From Roseiarcus sp963759955 (GTDB lineage Bacteria > Pseudomonadota > Alphaproteobacteria > Rhizobiales > Beijerinckiaceae), in contig CAVXCA010000090.1 in assembly GCA_963759955.1 (NCBI GenBank), positions 15,844 to 79,843 of the forward strand: a DNA stretch of 64,000 nt, in the 5' to 3' direction. Shown here piece by piece: positions 1 through 7,663 of the stretch (positions within the stretch are counted from its first letter, which is position 1; every line of letters starts with the position of its first letter). Made by a program: the position numbers and the translations under genes. The notes below the pieces were generated by a model, which had not been told where the DNA came from, did not search any database, and worked only from the letters and a program-made list of their open reading frames with translations.

Positions 1-525
1 GAAATCCGCCATGAGGTCGTCGACCGCATAGAGCAGTTCGCGCACGCGCGGGCCGCCGCGCGCGCCGGCGGCCTGACGCATGAGCTGCTCGGGCCGGAAC
101 GCTTCGAGGATGACGAGCCCGCCGGGCTTCAATGCGCTCAGAACCTTGGCGTGCAGCGCGCGCCGCTCGTCGGCGACGAGATGCAAGAAGATCAGCGCGA
201 CGAGGTCGTAAGCCTGGCGCGGCCACTCCCAGCGGAGCGCGTCGGCCTGGACGGCGTTGAGCGCGACGCCGCGCGCCTGCGCAAGCCGGCGCGCCTTGGC
301 GACGCCGTGCTGGGAAAGATCGAGCGTATCGACGATCAGCCCCTGTTCGGCGAGCCAGACGCCATTGCGCCCTTCCCCGTCGCCCGGCACGAGCGCGCGC
401 ATCCCGGCTTTGAGCCGCGCCCGCTGGCTCTTGAGAAAAGCGTTGGCCGTCTCGCCGTAGGCGTAGCCCTCGCGGGCGTAGCGCTCGTCCCACATCGCCG
501 CCGGGTCGATCCGCGTTTCGCTCAT
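1..525 (-). CDS. class I SAM-dependent methyltransferase, 3' end outside window
   Basis: The first 175 codons of a minus-strand gene start at ATG 525 and run off the left edge. Near residue 46 there is a glycine-rich SAM-binding motif I (PGDGEGRNGVWLA), followed by an acidic residue at the end of strand 2 (DTLDLS), as in class I methyltransferases of the TehB/thiopurine type. The later segment (LKPGGLVILEAF) fits the strand 4-5 region of the Rossmann fold. It is probably a soluble cytoplasmic small-molecule methyltransferase; the substrate cannot be told. The missing C-terminus prevents a finer family call. Confidence 0.8.
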   Translation of the reverse strand, partial: MSETRIDPAAMWDERYAREGYAYGETANAFLKSQRARLKAGMRALVPGDGEGRNGVWLAEQGLIVDTLDLSQHGVAKARRLAQARGVALNAVQADALRWEWPRQAYDLVALIFLHLVADERRALHAKVLSALKPGGLVILEAFRPEQLMRQAAGARGGPRVRELLYAVDDLMADF

Positions 526-692
526 CGCTCATAACCCCGCTTCAAGCTCGGCGCGCATCATGCAAACCTTTCGCCGCGCCGCAAGCCTTGACCGCGGCCC
601 GCGCCAGTGTCCTGTTGGCGTCCCAAGCGCCGCGCCGACTGAGGCCGAGTGAACAGCCACCGTCGCTCGAGACGACGAAATGGGGGAATTTC

Positions 693-1250
693 ATGACAGT
701 TCGGCGGCGCTTGGCGCTTCTTTCCGCTCTCGCCTTGGCCGGATGCGTCTCCAGCAAAGACGAGCCCTTCCCGCTCGACGACGGCGACGGGATTTCGGCC
801 GCGACGGGCGCCTATGTCTGTGATTCCTACGACGCCAAAGGCAAGAAGGTCGACGCCGCGCAGCCAGGGCGGCTCATTTCGCTTCGCCGAAACAAGAAGA
901 CCCAATTCGTGTTCGTCGACGCCAAGACGCTGTCCGCAGAGCCGTTCACGCTTCATCGGGCGAACGGAAATTTCGCCATCGTCGCCGTGGCGCATTCGGA
1001 TGGCGCGGGCGAAGACCTCTATGTCGCCGAGTTTCGAAATGGCAATACGGAATTCCGCCTCTACGACGAAAGCGACGATCTCCAGGACCGCGCGCAGACC
1101 CTCGCGCACGAGCGCGGCGTAACCTTTTCACACAATCAGTTTTCCAACGATCTTGCCGGCCCCGTGGACGCGCAAAAGGCCTTCATGATCGAACTGGCGT
1201 CGGACCTGAAAGGCTGGAGAATGTCCGCCGATTGCCGGGCGAGGCCGTGA
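693..1250 (+). CDS. small putative lipoprotein of unknown function
   Basis: The protein has 185 residues. It begins with a lipoprotein signal: basic MTVRRR, a hydrophobic stretch and a lipobox LALAGC with the acceptor cysteine near residue 17. ATG 693 is chosen over an upstream in-frame start at 588 because it places the signal peptide at the N-terminus and a G-rich ribosome site (tggggg) lies just upstream. The mature part is mixed alpha/beta and hydrophilic, with no motif I recognise. It is likely anchored to an envelope membrane. Function unknown. Confidence 0.65.
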   Translation: MTVRRRLALLSALALAGCVSSKDEPFPLDDGDGISAATGAYVCDSYDAKGKKVDAAQPGRLISLRRNKKTQFVFVDAKTLSAEPFTLHRANGNFAIVAVAHSDGAGEDLYVAEFRNGNTEFRLYDESDDLQDRAQTLAHERGVTFSHNQFSNDLAGPVDAQKAFMIELASDLKGWRMSADCRARP

Positions 1251-1335
1251 GAATCCAATCCACATGAAGCGTTCGATCCTCCCACAATGCTATCCGGCGC
1301 CGATGATCCGCCCGGCCATTTCGCAGGTAGAGCAG

Positions 1336-1560
1336 TCATGCGGACGACGACGTCCGACTTCACGGTCCGTGTCAATCGGATACCGGGAAGATCAATTTGG
1401 TCCGGCAGGGAGGATACAGCGCGCACATTTTCGGCCAGATGATAGCCAAGGTCGCTCACTCCTAGGCCGTTGCCGAGCTCGGACTGGAGGAATTTACGCC
1501 TATGTTGCCCGACGTCGTCCGAGGCAAACGGACTGCACCTCCGGCGCAGTTCGTTGGAGG
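1336..1560 (+). pseudogene. possible decayed gene fragment (plus strand)
   Basis: Protein-like sequence is spread over two frames here. One frame reads TVRVNRIPG and then, after a one-base slip near 1384, continues KINLVRQGGYSAHIF. A stop interrupts it at about 1462, and the same frame then continues with AVAELGLEEFTPMLPDVVRG. The amino-acid composition looks like real protein and unlike the Arg/Pro-rich shadows of this GC-rich genome. I do not recognise the family. It may be the wreck of a transferred gene, or coincidence. Confidence 0.3.
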
Positions 1561-1872
1561 CGCCTTCGGCTTTTCTCCGATCTGGAAATGCCGGACTATC
1601 TCATCGTTGTCGACGAGGATGTCAGGCGCCGCTGCCTCCAACGACTGACGTTCCGTAGGAAGCGCCCAAAGACATGTTAGGTGGTATTCTTCCTGATAGC
1701 CTCCGAGGAAGGCCCACTCTGGATCGTCTGTCGGATCAAGCTGTTCCACTTTCCAGCTAAGCGCTTCAGCAAGGCTTTCTATCGCCTTGTCGCTCGCCTC
1801 CGGCTCAGAAATACGTTCGATTTCGATAGGCGCGCCCGCCGCTCCCAGGCCACATTGGAAGCGACAGCGGAA
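1462..1872 (-). pseudogene. possible decayed or novel small gene (minus strand)
   Basis: A minus-strand open frame runs from a stop at about 1875 to 1462. Its middle (GAPIEIERISEPEAS, SLAEALSWKVEQLDPTDD, PEWAFLGGYQEEYH) has a balanced, acidic, protein-like composition. There is no good start at the upstream end; only GTG 1749 gives an in-frame initiation, and that would cut off part of the plausible sequence. The C-terminal 30 residues look out of frame. Either a remnant or a small unknown gene. Local base composition is lower in GC than the flanks, which would fit acquired DNA. Confidence 0.3.
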
Positions 1873-1921
1873 TCATGCCCTCCGGGGTCGTTGTTTGTAA
1901 CGTGCGCACTCCCCTCTTGCG

Positions 1922-1962
1922 GAACGCAACGCGAACAGATACGCATTGTTCGTGATTTGTTT
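1922..1962 (+). promoter_or_regulatory. LexA (SOS) box upstream of lexA, with a second near-match
   Basis: GAAC, seven bases, GAAC occupies 1922-1936, a perfect match to the alphaproteobacterial LexA operator (GTTC-N7-GTTC, equally written GAAC-N7-GAAC). Twelve bases on, GTTC-N7-GTTT (1948-1962) matches with one mismatch. The pair lies about 75-115 bp before the lexA start, so LexA autoregulation is the natural reading. Confidence 0.75.
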
Positions 1963-2037
1963 ACGCCTGATCGTGATTCTCGACTTGCGTCCTGCGCGTG
2001 AAATCGATTCGCGGCGCGAGCCGCTAGGGAGCCTGCC

Positions 2038-2736
2038 ATGCTGACCAAAAAGCAAAGCGAATTGCTGCGCTTCATTCATGAGCGCCTGCAGGCCGAGGGG
2101 GTCCCGCCCTCGTTCGACGAAATGAAGGACGCGCTCGATCTGCGCTCGAAATCGGGCATCCACCGCCTCATCATGGCGCTCGAGGAGCGTGGCTTCATCC
2201 GCCGCCTCGCTAATCGGGCGCGGGCGATCGAAGTGCTGCGCCTGCCCGAATCGGCGACGGTCGGGGCGCCGCGCGGACAAAAATTCTCGCCGAGCGTGAT
2301 TCACGGCAATCTGGGGCGCGTGCGCCCGCGTTCCGGCCCGGAGACGGAAGCGCGCTCGGTGATGATCCCGGTGATGGGCCGTATCGCCGCGGGCACGCCG
2401 ATCGCCGCGATCCAGACGCGCGTCGACACCATCGGCATGCCACCCGAATTCCTGGGCCCGGGCGAGCATTTCGCGCTCGAAGTGCGTGGCGACTCGATGA
2501 TCGAAGCGGGAATTTTCGAGGCCGACACCGTCATCCTGCGCAAGCAGGACACCGCCGAAACCGGCGACATCGTGGTGGCGCTGATCGACGATGAGGAGGC
2601 GACGCTCAAGCGGCTGCGCCGTCGCGGCGCCTCGATCGCGCTGGAGGCGGCCAATCCAGCTTACGAAACCCGTATTTTCGGTCCCGACCGCGTGCGCATC
2701 CAGGGCAAGTTGGTGAGCCTGCTGCGTCGCTATTGA
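2038..2736 (+). CDS. lexA: LexA repressor, SOS response
   Basis: This 232-residue protein is the SOS repressor, which self-cleaves when activated by RecA. The N-terminal winged-helix DNA-binding domain covers about residues 1-65. The cleavage site is Ala118-Gly119 (in GRIAAGTPIA). The Ser-Lys protease dyad is Ser153 (RGDSMIEAG) and Lys191 (ATLKRL). ATG 2038 gives the canonical N-terminus (MLTKKQSELL). A matching SOS box precedes the gene. In many rhizobia lexA follows moaC-moeA; here those genes lie about 46 kb away, so the order has been rearranged. Confidence 0.97.
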   Translation: MLTKKQSELLRFIHERLQAEGVPPSFDEMKDALDLRSKSGIHRLIMALEERGFIRRLANRARAIEVLRLPESATVGAPRGQKFSPSVIHGNLGRVRPRSGPETEARSVMIPVMGRIAAGTPIAAIQTRVDTIGMPPEFLGPGEHFALEVRGDSMIEAGIFEADTVILRKQDTAETGDIVVALIDDEEATLKRLRRRGASIALEAANPAYETRIFGPDRVRIQGKLVSLLRRY

Positions 2737-2752
2737 GCCGCCAAATAAGGAG

Positions 2753-2804
2753 GCCGGCCGGAAGCAGCATTGAGGAGGCCACTCCTAACTGCTTCCGAGC
2801 CGGC
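2753..2804. terminator. large hairpin after lexA
   Basis: GCCGGC-CGGAAGCAG (2753-2767) pairs with CTGCTTCCG-a-GCCGGC (2789-2804) with a single bulge. The loop can form an inner AGGAG/CTCCT stem. It starts 16 bp after the lexA stop and has no T-run on either side. It may act as a terminator, an mRNA 3'-end stabiliser, or be a short palindromic repeat. Confidence 0.5.
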
Positions 2805-3107
2805 CGACCCCACGGACCCGGGAGATGCGGCGGACCCGAGCACCCCGCGGGGTATCTCGCGGGCTTATCCTATGCCCTGCGAAGATGACGGTACGCAGAC
2901 GCCGGCCGATTGCAACTAATAAGGCCGCCAGACGGCCGGAAACCGAAAATTTACCTAAATATTGATGGTTAAAGGGGAAGCAGCGCGCCGTTCCCCTCTC
3001 CCCGCGGGCGGGAGAAACGCGCCTGCTGCCGTGGAAGCCGCGAATCGCCACCTTGCGGTCGCCGTCATCGCGCGTCAAGGTTAAGGATGGTCCAGTTGAG
3101 GTGATTC
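2805..3107. other. intergenic region before scpA with a REP-like fragment
   Basis: No convincing gene is present between the lexA hairpin and scpA. At 2993-3015 a palindromic stretch (cctctccccgcgggcgggaga) resembles the dispersed repeat type also seen near 9.1 kb and 19.5 kb. A minus-strand open frame here (2785-3078) has a composition typical of random GC-rich sequence. The scpA ribosome site GAGGTG lies at its right end. Confidence 0.45.
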
Positions 3108-3920
3108 GTGGCGGGCGTCGCGACCTTGAATGACGATTTTCGCGTCGAGCGTTCGGAAGGCGAGCCGGCTTTCACGGTCGACCTCGACGGCTTCGAAGGC
3201 CCGCTCGATCTGCTGCTCGAACTGGCGCGGCGCCAAAAGGTCGACCTCGCGCGCATTTCGGTGCTCGCGCTCGCCGAGCAATATCTCGCTTTCGTAGAGG
3301 CGGCGCGCAAACTGCGCCTGGAGCTGGCGGCCGATTACCTCGTCATGGCGGCCTGGCTCGCTTATCTCAAGTCGCGCCTGTTGTTGCCGGCGGCGGCGAA
3401 GGCGGAAGACCCCGACGCGGCCGGAATGGCCGACGCGTTGGCGCAACGCCTCAGTCGTCTCGAACAGATCCGCGAGGCCGCCCAGGCGCTGATCAACCGG
3501 CCGCGGCTCGGGCGCGACTTTTTCGCCCGCGGCGCGCCGGAGGCGATCGCAACGACCACCGCGGTGGTCTATGAGGCGAGCCTTTACGATCTCCTGTCCG
3601 CCTACGCGCGCCAAAGCCAGAAGCACGCGCGCGCCCGCGTGCGCTTCAAGGCGCGCGTCGTCTGGTCGCTCGCCGAGGCGCGCGAAGCGCTGACGCGCCT
3701 GGTGGGGCAAGCGAGCGACTGGACCGAACTCGATGCCTGGCTGATCGCCTATGGCGTCGAGCCGAACATGCGCCGCACCGCGCGCGCTTCCTCCTTCTCG
3801 GCTTCGCTCGAAATGGTGCGCGAAGGCCAGATCGAATTGCGGCAAGACAGCGCGTTCGCGCCGCTATGGGTGCGCGCGGTCGACAACGCGGCGCTGGCCA
3901 GCCGCGATGACTTCGATTAG
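3108..3920 (+). CDS. scpA: segregation and condensation protein ScpA
   Basis: This 270-residue kleisin subunit of the SMC-ScpAB condensin bridges the SMC heads during chromosome compaction. The N-terminal signature is clear (DGFEGPLDLLLELARRQKVD at about residues 27-46), as is the C-terminal winged helix (FAPLWVRAV). The start is GTG 3108, with GAGGTG about 5 bases upstream. scpB follows after 14 bp, so the two are co-transcribed. In many Rhizobiales nagZ lies directly upstream; here nagZ is 6 kb away and inverted. Confidence 0.95.
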   Translation: MAGVATLNDDFRVERSEGEPAFTVDLDGFEGPLDLLLELARRQKVDLARISVLALAEQYLAFVEAARKLRLELAADYLVMAAWLAYLKSRLLLPAAAKAEDPDAAGMADALAQRLSRLEQIREAAQALINRPRLGRDFFARGAPEAIATTTAVVYEASLYDLLSAYARQSQKHARARVRFKARVVWSLAEAREALTRLVGQASDWTELDAWLIAYGVEPNMRRTARASSFSASLEMVREGQIELRQDSAFAPLWVRAVDNAALASRDDFD

Positions 3921-3934
3921 GACGAGACAACGTC

Positions 3935-4630
3935 ATGGGAACCGTCGCGCAATTGTTCGAACCCGCTATCCCGCCGCGCTTCGCGCCAGAGGACTTGCGC
4001 GTCGCCGAGGCGCTGGTGTTCGCCGCCGCCGAACCACTCGACGAGGCTTCGATCGCGGCGCGCCTCTCTCAGGGCGCCGATGTCGGCGCCGTCATGGCGG
4101 AACTGCAGCGCCTCTATTCGGGGCGCGGCGTCAACCTGGTGCGGGTGGCGGGACGCTGGGCCTTCCGCACCGCGACGGATCTTTCCTGGCTGCTGGCGCG
4201 CGAGGATCAAGAGAAGCGCAAGTTGTCGCGCGCGGCGATCGAGACCCTCGCCATCGTCGCCTATCATCAGCCGGTGACGCGCGCCGACATCGAGGAAATC
4301 CGCGGCGTCGCCGTCTCCAAGGGCGCGCTCGACGTGCTAATGGAGGCCGGATGGGTGCGTATGCGCGGTCGCCGCAAGGCGCCGGGCCGCCCGATCACCT
4401 ACGGCACCACGCAGGCGTTTCTCGTGCATTTCGGCCTCGATGCGATCGGCGACCTGCCAGGCCTCGACGAATTGCAGGGCGCGGGCCTGTTCGACGGCAA
4501 GCTGCCGCCGGGTTTCGGCGTTCCCCAGCCCGACGACGACGCCGGTCTGCGCGCCGACGAAGAGCCGCTCGACGGGTCGACGCCGCTCGAACAGGCGTGG
4601 GGCCCCATCGGCGAAACCGACGAGAGCTGA
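3935..4630 (+). CDS. scpB: segregation and condensation protein ScpB
   Basis: The protein has 231 residues and two winged-helix domains. It forms the dimer that binds ScpA in the SMC complex. Family segments include VAEALVFAAAEPLDEASIAA near residue 27 and TLAIVAYHQPVTRADIEEIR at about 105-125. The last 40 residues are acidic and disordered-looking. It is translated from ATG 3935, 14 bp after scpA, in an scpAB operon. Confidence 0.95.
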   Translation: MGTVAQLFEPAIPPRFAPEDLRVAEALVFAAAEPLDEASIAARLSQGADVGAVMAELQRLYSGRGVNLVRVAGRWAFRTATDLSWLLAREDQEKRKLSRAAIETLAIVAYHQPVTRADIEEIRGVAVSKGALDVLMEAGWVRMRGRRKAPGRPITYGTTQAFLVHFGLDAIGDLPGLDELQGAGLFDGKLPPGFGVPQPDDDAGLRADEEPLDGSTPLEQAWGPIGETDES

Positions 4631-4736
4631 ACGCCCGCGGCGCGAGCCGAATGCGGCCACGAAAGCGCCGGAAATCGAGGCGACAAGAAGAGCCAAAGAC
4701 GCTGCGCCGAGTCGGCGCCAGCTCAGAGGAGTTTGA

Positions 4737-5567
4737 ATGAAGCGCCGCTACGCCTTGCTGCTTCTCGCCTTTGCCGCGACGATCGGCGACGCGCACGCCG
4801 AAGTCGCCATGCCCTTGGCTTCGCACCGCGCCGCCTACGAAATCTCGCTCGTCGATTCCTACGTCGCGCGCGCCCCCAATTCGCAGACGCCGGTCGGCGC
4901 GACGGGACTGATCGCCTACGAGTTCTCCGGCTCGCCCTGCGAAGGATACGCCTCGAATTTCCGTCAGTTGACGGAATTGCAACGCTCCGAAGGCGATCCG
5001 ATCTCCTCCGATATCCGCGCCCTCACCTTCGAGGACGGCGACGCCAAGGGCCTGAAGTTCGAGATCGACTCGCAAACCGAGGGGGATCCGGGCCCCGCCA
5101 TCGTCGGTTCGGCCAAGCGCGCGGCGAGCGGCGACACGACGGTCGCCCTGAGCAAGCCGTCGACGGAAACGAAGAACCTCGGCAAGGACATTCTCTTTCC
5201 CACCGAACACATCGAACGCATCATCGCCCAGGCCAAACAAGGCGGCGGCGTGTTGGAGGCGCGCGTCTACGACGGCTCCGACACCGGCAAGAAGGTCTTC
5301 CAGACCTTGACCGTCATCGGCAAGCAAGAGGGCGGGCCGACGCCCGAGACCGCCTTTGCCGACACGCTCGGCAAGATCCGCCGCTGGCCGGTCACGGTGT
5401 CGTATTTCGACGAAGCCGCCAGAGACGCGCCGCCCGAATACATCCTGAGCTTCGATCTCTACGAGAACGGCGTTTCCGGCACGCTGAAGCTCGACTACGG
5501 CTCGTTCGCGTTGACCGCCAAGCTCAGCAAGTTGGAAATACTGCCGACGCCGAGCTGCCCGAAATAG
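4737..5567 (+). CDS. eipB: EipB-family (DUF1849) periplasmic envelope integrity protein
   Basis: This is a 276-residue secreted protein. The signal peptide is MKRRYALLLLAFAATIGDAHA, with cleavage before EV. The mature part matches the DUF1849 family, whose Brucella member EipB is a periplasmic beta-spiral protein needed for envelope integrity. Two cysteines are visible, one in GSPCEGY and one four residues from the C-terminus (TPSCPK); they correspond to the family's conserved disulfide. AGGAG lies just before ATG 4737. The gene is convergent with dinB, with adjacent stop codons. Confidence 0.88.
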   Translation: MKRRYALLLLAFAATIGDAHAEVAMPLASHRAAYEISLVDSYVARAPNSQTPVGATGLIAYEFSGSPCEGYASNFRQLTELQRSEGDPISSDIRALTFEDGDAKGLKFEIDSQTEGDPGPAIVGSAKRAASGDTTVALSKPSTETKNLGKDILFPTEHIERIIAQAKQGGGVLEARVYDGSDTGKKVFQTLTVIGKQEGGPTPETAFADTLGKIRRWPVTVSYFDEAARDAPPEYILSFDLYENGVSGTLKLDYGSFALTAKLSKLEILPTPSCPK

Positions 5568-6884
5568 TCAGCTCTTGCGCGGCGTGGCTGCGGGCCTGAA
5601 GGCGAGGCCACGCTGAATCGCCGCCGCGCCGAACTTGTCGCGCAACGCGTCGATCGCCGCTTCGCGAGCCTTCTCGCGGCCGCGATCCCCCTCGATGAGA
5701 TCGACTTCGTCGGCCTCGCGCGCCGGTTTGAGATCGCTGGCGCCGACGCCGATCAGCCGATAGGCCGTCCCTTCATCTTGTGCTTCGAGTAGCGCCCGCG
5801 CCGCGGCGAATAGCCGCACAGCCATCTGCGTCGGCGCGAGCCCGGAACGGCTGCGCGTTCGCAGCTTGAAATCCGGCGTGCGCAATTTCAGCGTCACGCC
5901 GCCCGCCGCCAGCTCGGCTTTTCGCAATCGCGTCGCCACCCGCTCGCAGTGCGCGAGCAACACGCGCGTCAATTCGGCCCTGTCGGAGACGCCGTCTTCG
6001 AAGGTCGTCTCGCTCGAAATGCTCTTGGCCTCGCGATCCGGCGCGACGCGGCGCTCGTCGATCCCGCGCGCCAGCCGCCACAGCCGGCGCCCCTCCTCGC
6101 CCAGACGCGCCGCCGCCGCCGCCTCGCCGAGCGCCTGGAGATCGCCGATCGTCTTCAGGCCGACACGGACGAGCCGCTCCTCGGCGACCTTGCCGACCCC
6201 CCAAAGCCGGCCGACTCCCATCGGCGCGAGCAACGCGATCGCGTCGTCGCGCGAGACTATGGAAAAGCCGCGCGGCTTGTCGAGGTCCGAAGCGAGCTTA
6301 GCGAGAAACTTGCAGTAGCTGAGGCCGACCGAGACGGTGACGCCGACTTCCCGCTCGATTTCGCGGGCGAGCCGCGCCAGGGTCAGCGCCGCGCCGCCGC
6401 CGTTGGCCCCCTGGCAGCCAGTCAGATCGAGAAAGGCCTCGTCGATCGACAGCGGTTCGACCAACGGCGTAAGGCGTTGCATCCGCGCGCGAATCTCCTG
6501 GCCGACGCGCGCGTATTTGGCCATGTCCGGTTTGAGCGTGACCGCTTGCGGACACAGGGCGAGCGCCCGCCCCGTCGGCATCGCCGAGCGAACGCCGAAG
6601 GTGCGGGCGATGTAGCAGCAGGTGGCGACGACGCCGCGGCGCCCGCCCCCGCCGACGATGACCGGCTTGTCGGCGAGCGAAGGATCGTCCCGTTTTTCGA
6701 TCGCGGCGTAAAAGGCGTCGCAATCGACATGGGCAATCGTCAGGTCGCCGGCGCGTCGCGCGTCGAGAATGCGCGGGGACGCGCACTGCGGGCAGCGCGA
6801 GGCCTTGCCCGAGGCGAGCGCAAATTCGGCCAGACAGTCGCGGCAAAACCCGGCGCCGCCTGCCTTCGCCTCGCCGGCGCTCAA
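5568..6884 (-). CDS. dinB: DNA polymerase IV (DinB) with N-terminal Cys4 segment
   Basis: A Y-family translesion polymerase of 438 residues. The catalytic motifs are VDCDAFYAAIEKRD near residue 53 and SIDEAFLDLTG near 146. Little-finger sequence follows at the C-terminus. Ahead of the palm lies a CxxC-type pair (FCRDC and RCPQC, residues 14-37) that could bind zinc, an extension seen in rhizobial DinB proteins. It starts with TTG at 6884, overlapping the upstream stop as TTGA, so it is translationally coupled to the DUF3572 gene. I see no LexA box in front of this operon. Confidence 0.93.
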   Translation of the reverse strand: MSAGEAKAGGAGFCRDCLAEFALASGKASRCPQCASPRILDARRAGDLTIAHVDCDAFYAAIEKRDDPSLADKPVIVGGGGRRGVVATCCYIARTFGVRSAMPTGRALALCPQAVTLKPDMAKYARVGQEIRARMQRLTPLVEPLSIDEAFLDLTGCQGANGGGAALTLARLAREIEREVGVTVSVGLSYCKFLAKLASDLDKPRGFSIVSRDDAIALLAPMGVGRLWGVGKVAEERLVRVGLKTIGDLQALGEAAAAARLGEEGRRLWRLARGIDERRVAPDREAKSISSETTFEDGVSDRAELTRVLLAHCERVATRLRKAELAAGGVTLKLRTPDFKLRTRSRSGLAPTQMAVRLFAAARALLEAQDEGTAYRLIGVGASDLKPAREADEVDLIEGDRGREKAREAAIDALRDKFGAAAIQRGLAFRPAATPRKS

Positions 6885-7192
6885 GGATCGAACGACGGCG
6901 GCGCTCCGCCGAGGCTCTCTCTGGCGCGTAGGATCGCGCCTGGGTCCAACCCTTGCTCTGCGGCGAAGGCGACCAGCAGGCGCTCGTCCGCCGCGACATA
7001 GTCGAGAACGGCGACCAGAAAGCCCGGATCGGCGGCGGCCCGACGCAGGTTGTGCGGCCCGAGGCCCGAAAGGGCGAGGAAACGCTCGAGCCGCGATTCC
7101 TCGACGGCGAGAAAGCCGAGCGCGGCGATGGCCATGGATTCGCCGCGAATCACGCCTGTGGATAGCTTGGCGTTAACCACTTGCGGCGCCAT
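6881..7192 (-). CDS. DUF3572 family protein
   Basis: A small (103 residue) helical cytoplasmic protein. The stretch AIAALGFLAVEESRLERFLA followed by SGLGPHNLRRAAADPGFL matches the alphaproteobacterial DUF3572 family, which is commonly found between dinB and divK. Function unknown. AAGGAAA precedes ATG 7192. Its stop overlaps the dinB start, so the two form an operon that diverges from divK-pleD across a 95 bp gap. The synteny is conserved; a functional link with DinB is only inferred. Confidence 0.8.
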   Translation of the reverse strand: MAPQVVNAKLSTGVIRGESMAIAALGFLAVEESRLERFLALSGLGPHNLRRAAADPGFLVAVLDYVAADERLLVAFAAEQGLDPGAILRARESLGGAPPSFDP

Positions 7193-7287
7193 CCGGTTTT
7201 CCTTTCGTCAAGGTCTCGCGCCTAATATATCCTGCCGGGCTCGGACATCATATACGGACCATTCCGGCGCTTCTGACGGGCCATCCC

Positions 7288-7659
7288 ATGCTAAAGACCG
7301 TGCTCATCGTCGAGGACAACGAGCTGAATATGAAGCTCTTCAACGACCTCGTCGAGACGCGGGGCTGTCGCATCCTGCAAACCCGCAGCGGCGTCGAAGC
7401 GGTGGAACTCGCGCGCCGTCATCATCCCGACCTCATTCTCATGGACATTCAATTGCCGGAAGTGTCCGGCCTGGAAGTGACGCAGTGGTTGAAAGACGAC
7501 GAAGAACTGCGGTCGATTCCCGTGATCGCCGTCACCGCCTTCGCCATGAAGGGGGACGAGGAAAAAATTCGGCAAGGCGGATGCGAGGCGTATCTCTCCA
7601 AACCGATCTCAGTGGCGAAATTCTTCGACACGATCGACCACTTCCTCGGAGCCAAGTGA
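7288..7659 (+). CDS. divK: DivK single-domain response regulator
   Basis: This is a 123-residue stand-alone receiver domain. The acidic pocket is Glu9-Asp10, the phospho-acceptor is Asp53 (LILMDIQLPE), Thr83 is the switch residue and Lys105 is in YLSKP. In Caulobacter and rhizobia DivK acts with the PleC/DivJ kinases to control CtrA and asymmetric division. pleD starts 4 bp after its stop, the classic divK-pleD operon, supporting the cell-cycle assignment over a generic CheY. Confidence 0.93.
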   Translation: MLKTVLIVEDNELNMKLFNDLVETRGCRILQTRSGVEAVELARRHHPDLILMDIQLPEVSGLEVTQWLKDDEELRSIPVIAVTAFAMKGDEEKIRQGGCEAYLSKPISVAKFFDTIDHFLGAK

Positions 7660-7663
7660 AGCG

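Noticed and set aside
2785..3078. 97-codon minus-strand gene between lexA and scpA
   Set aside because: Arg/Gly-rich composition, no ribosome site, and it overlaps the hairpin and a repeat fragment.
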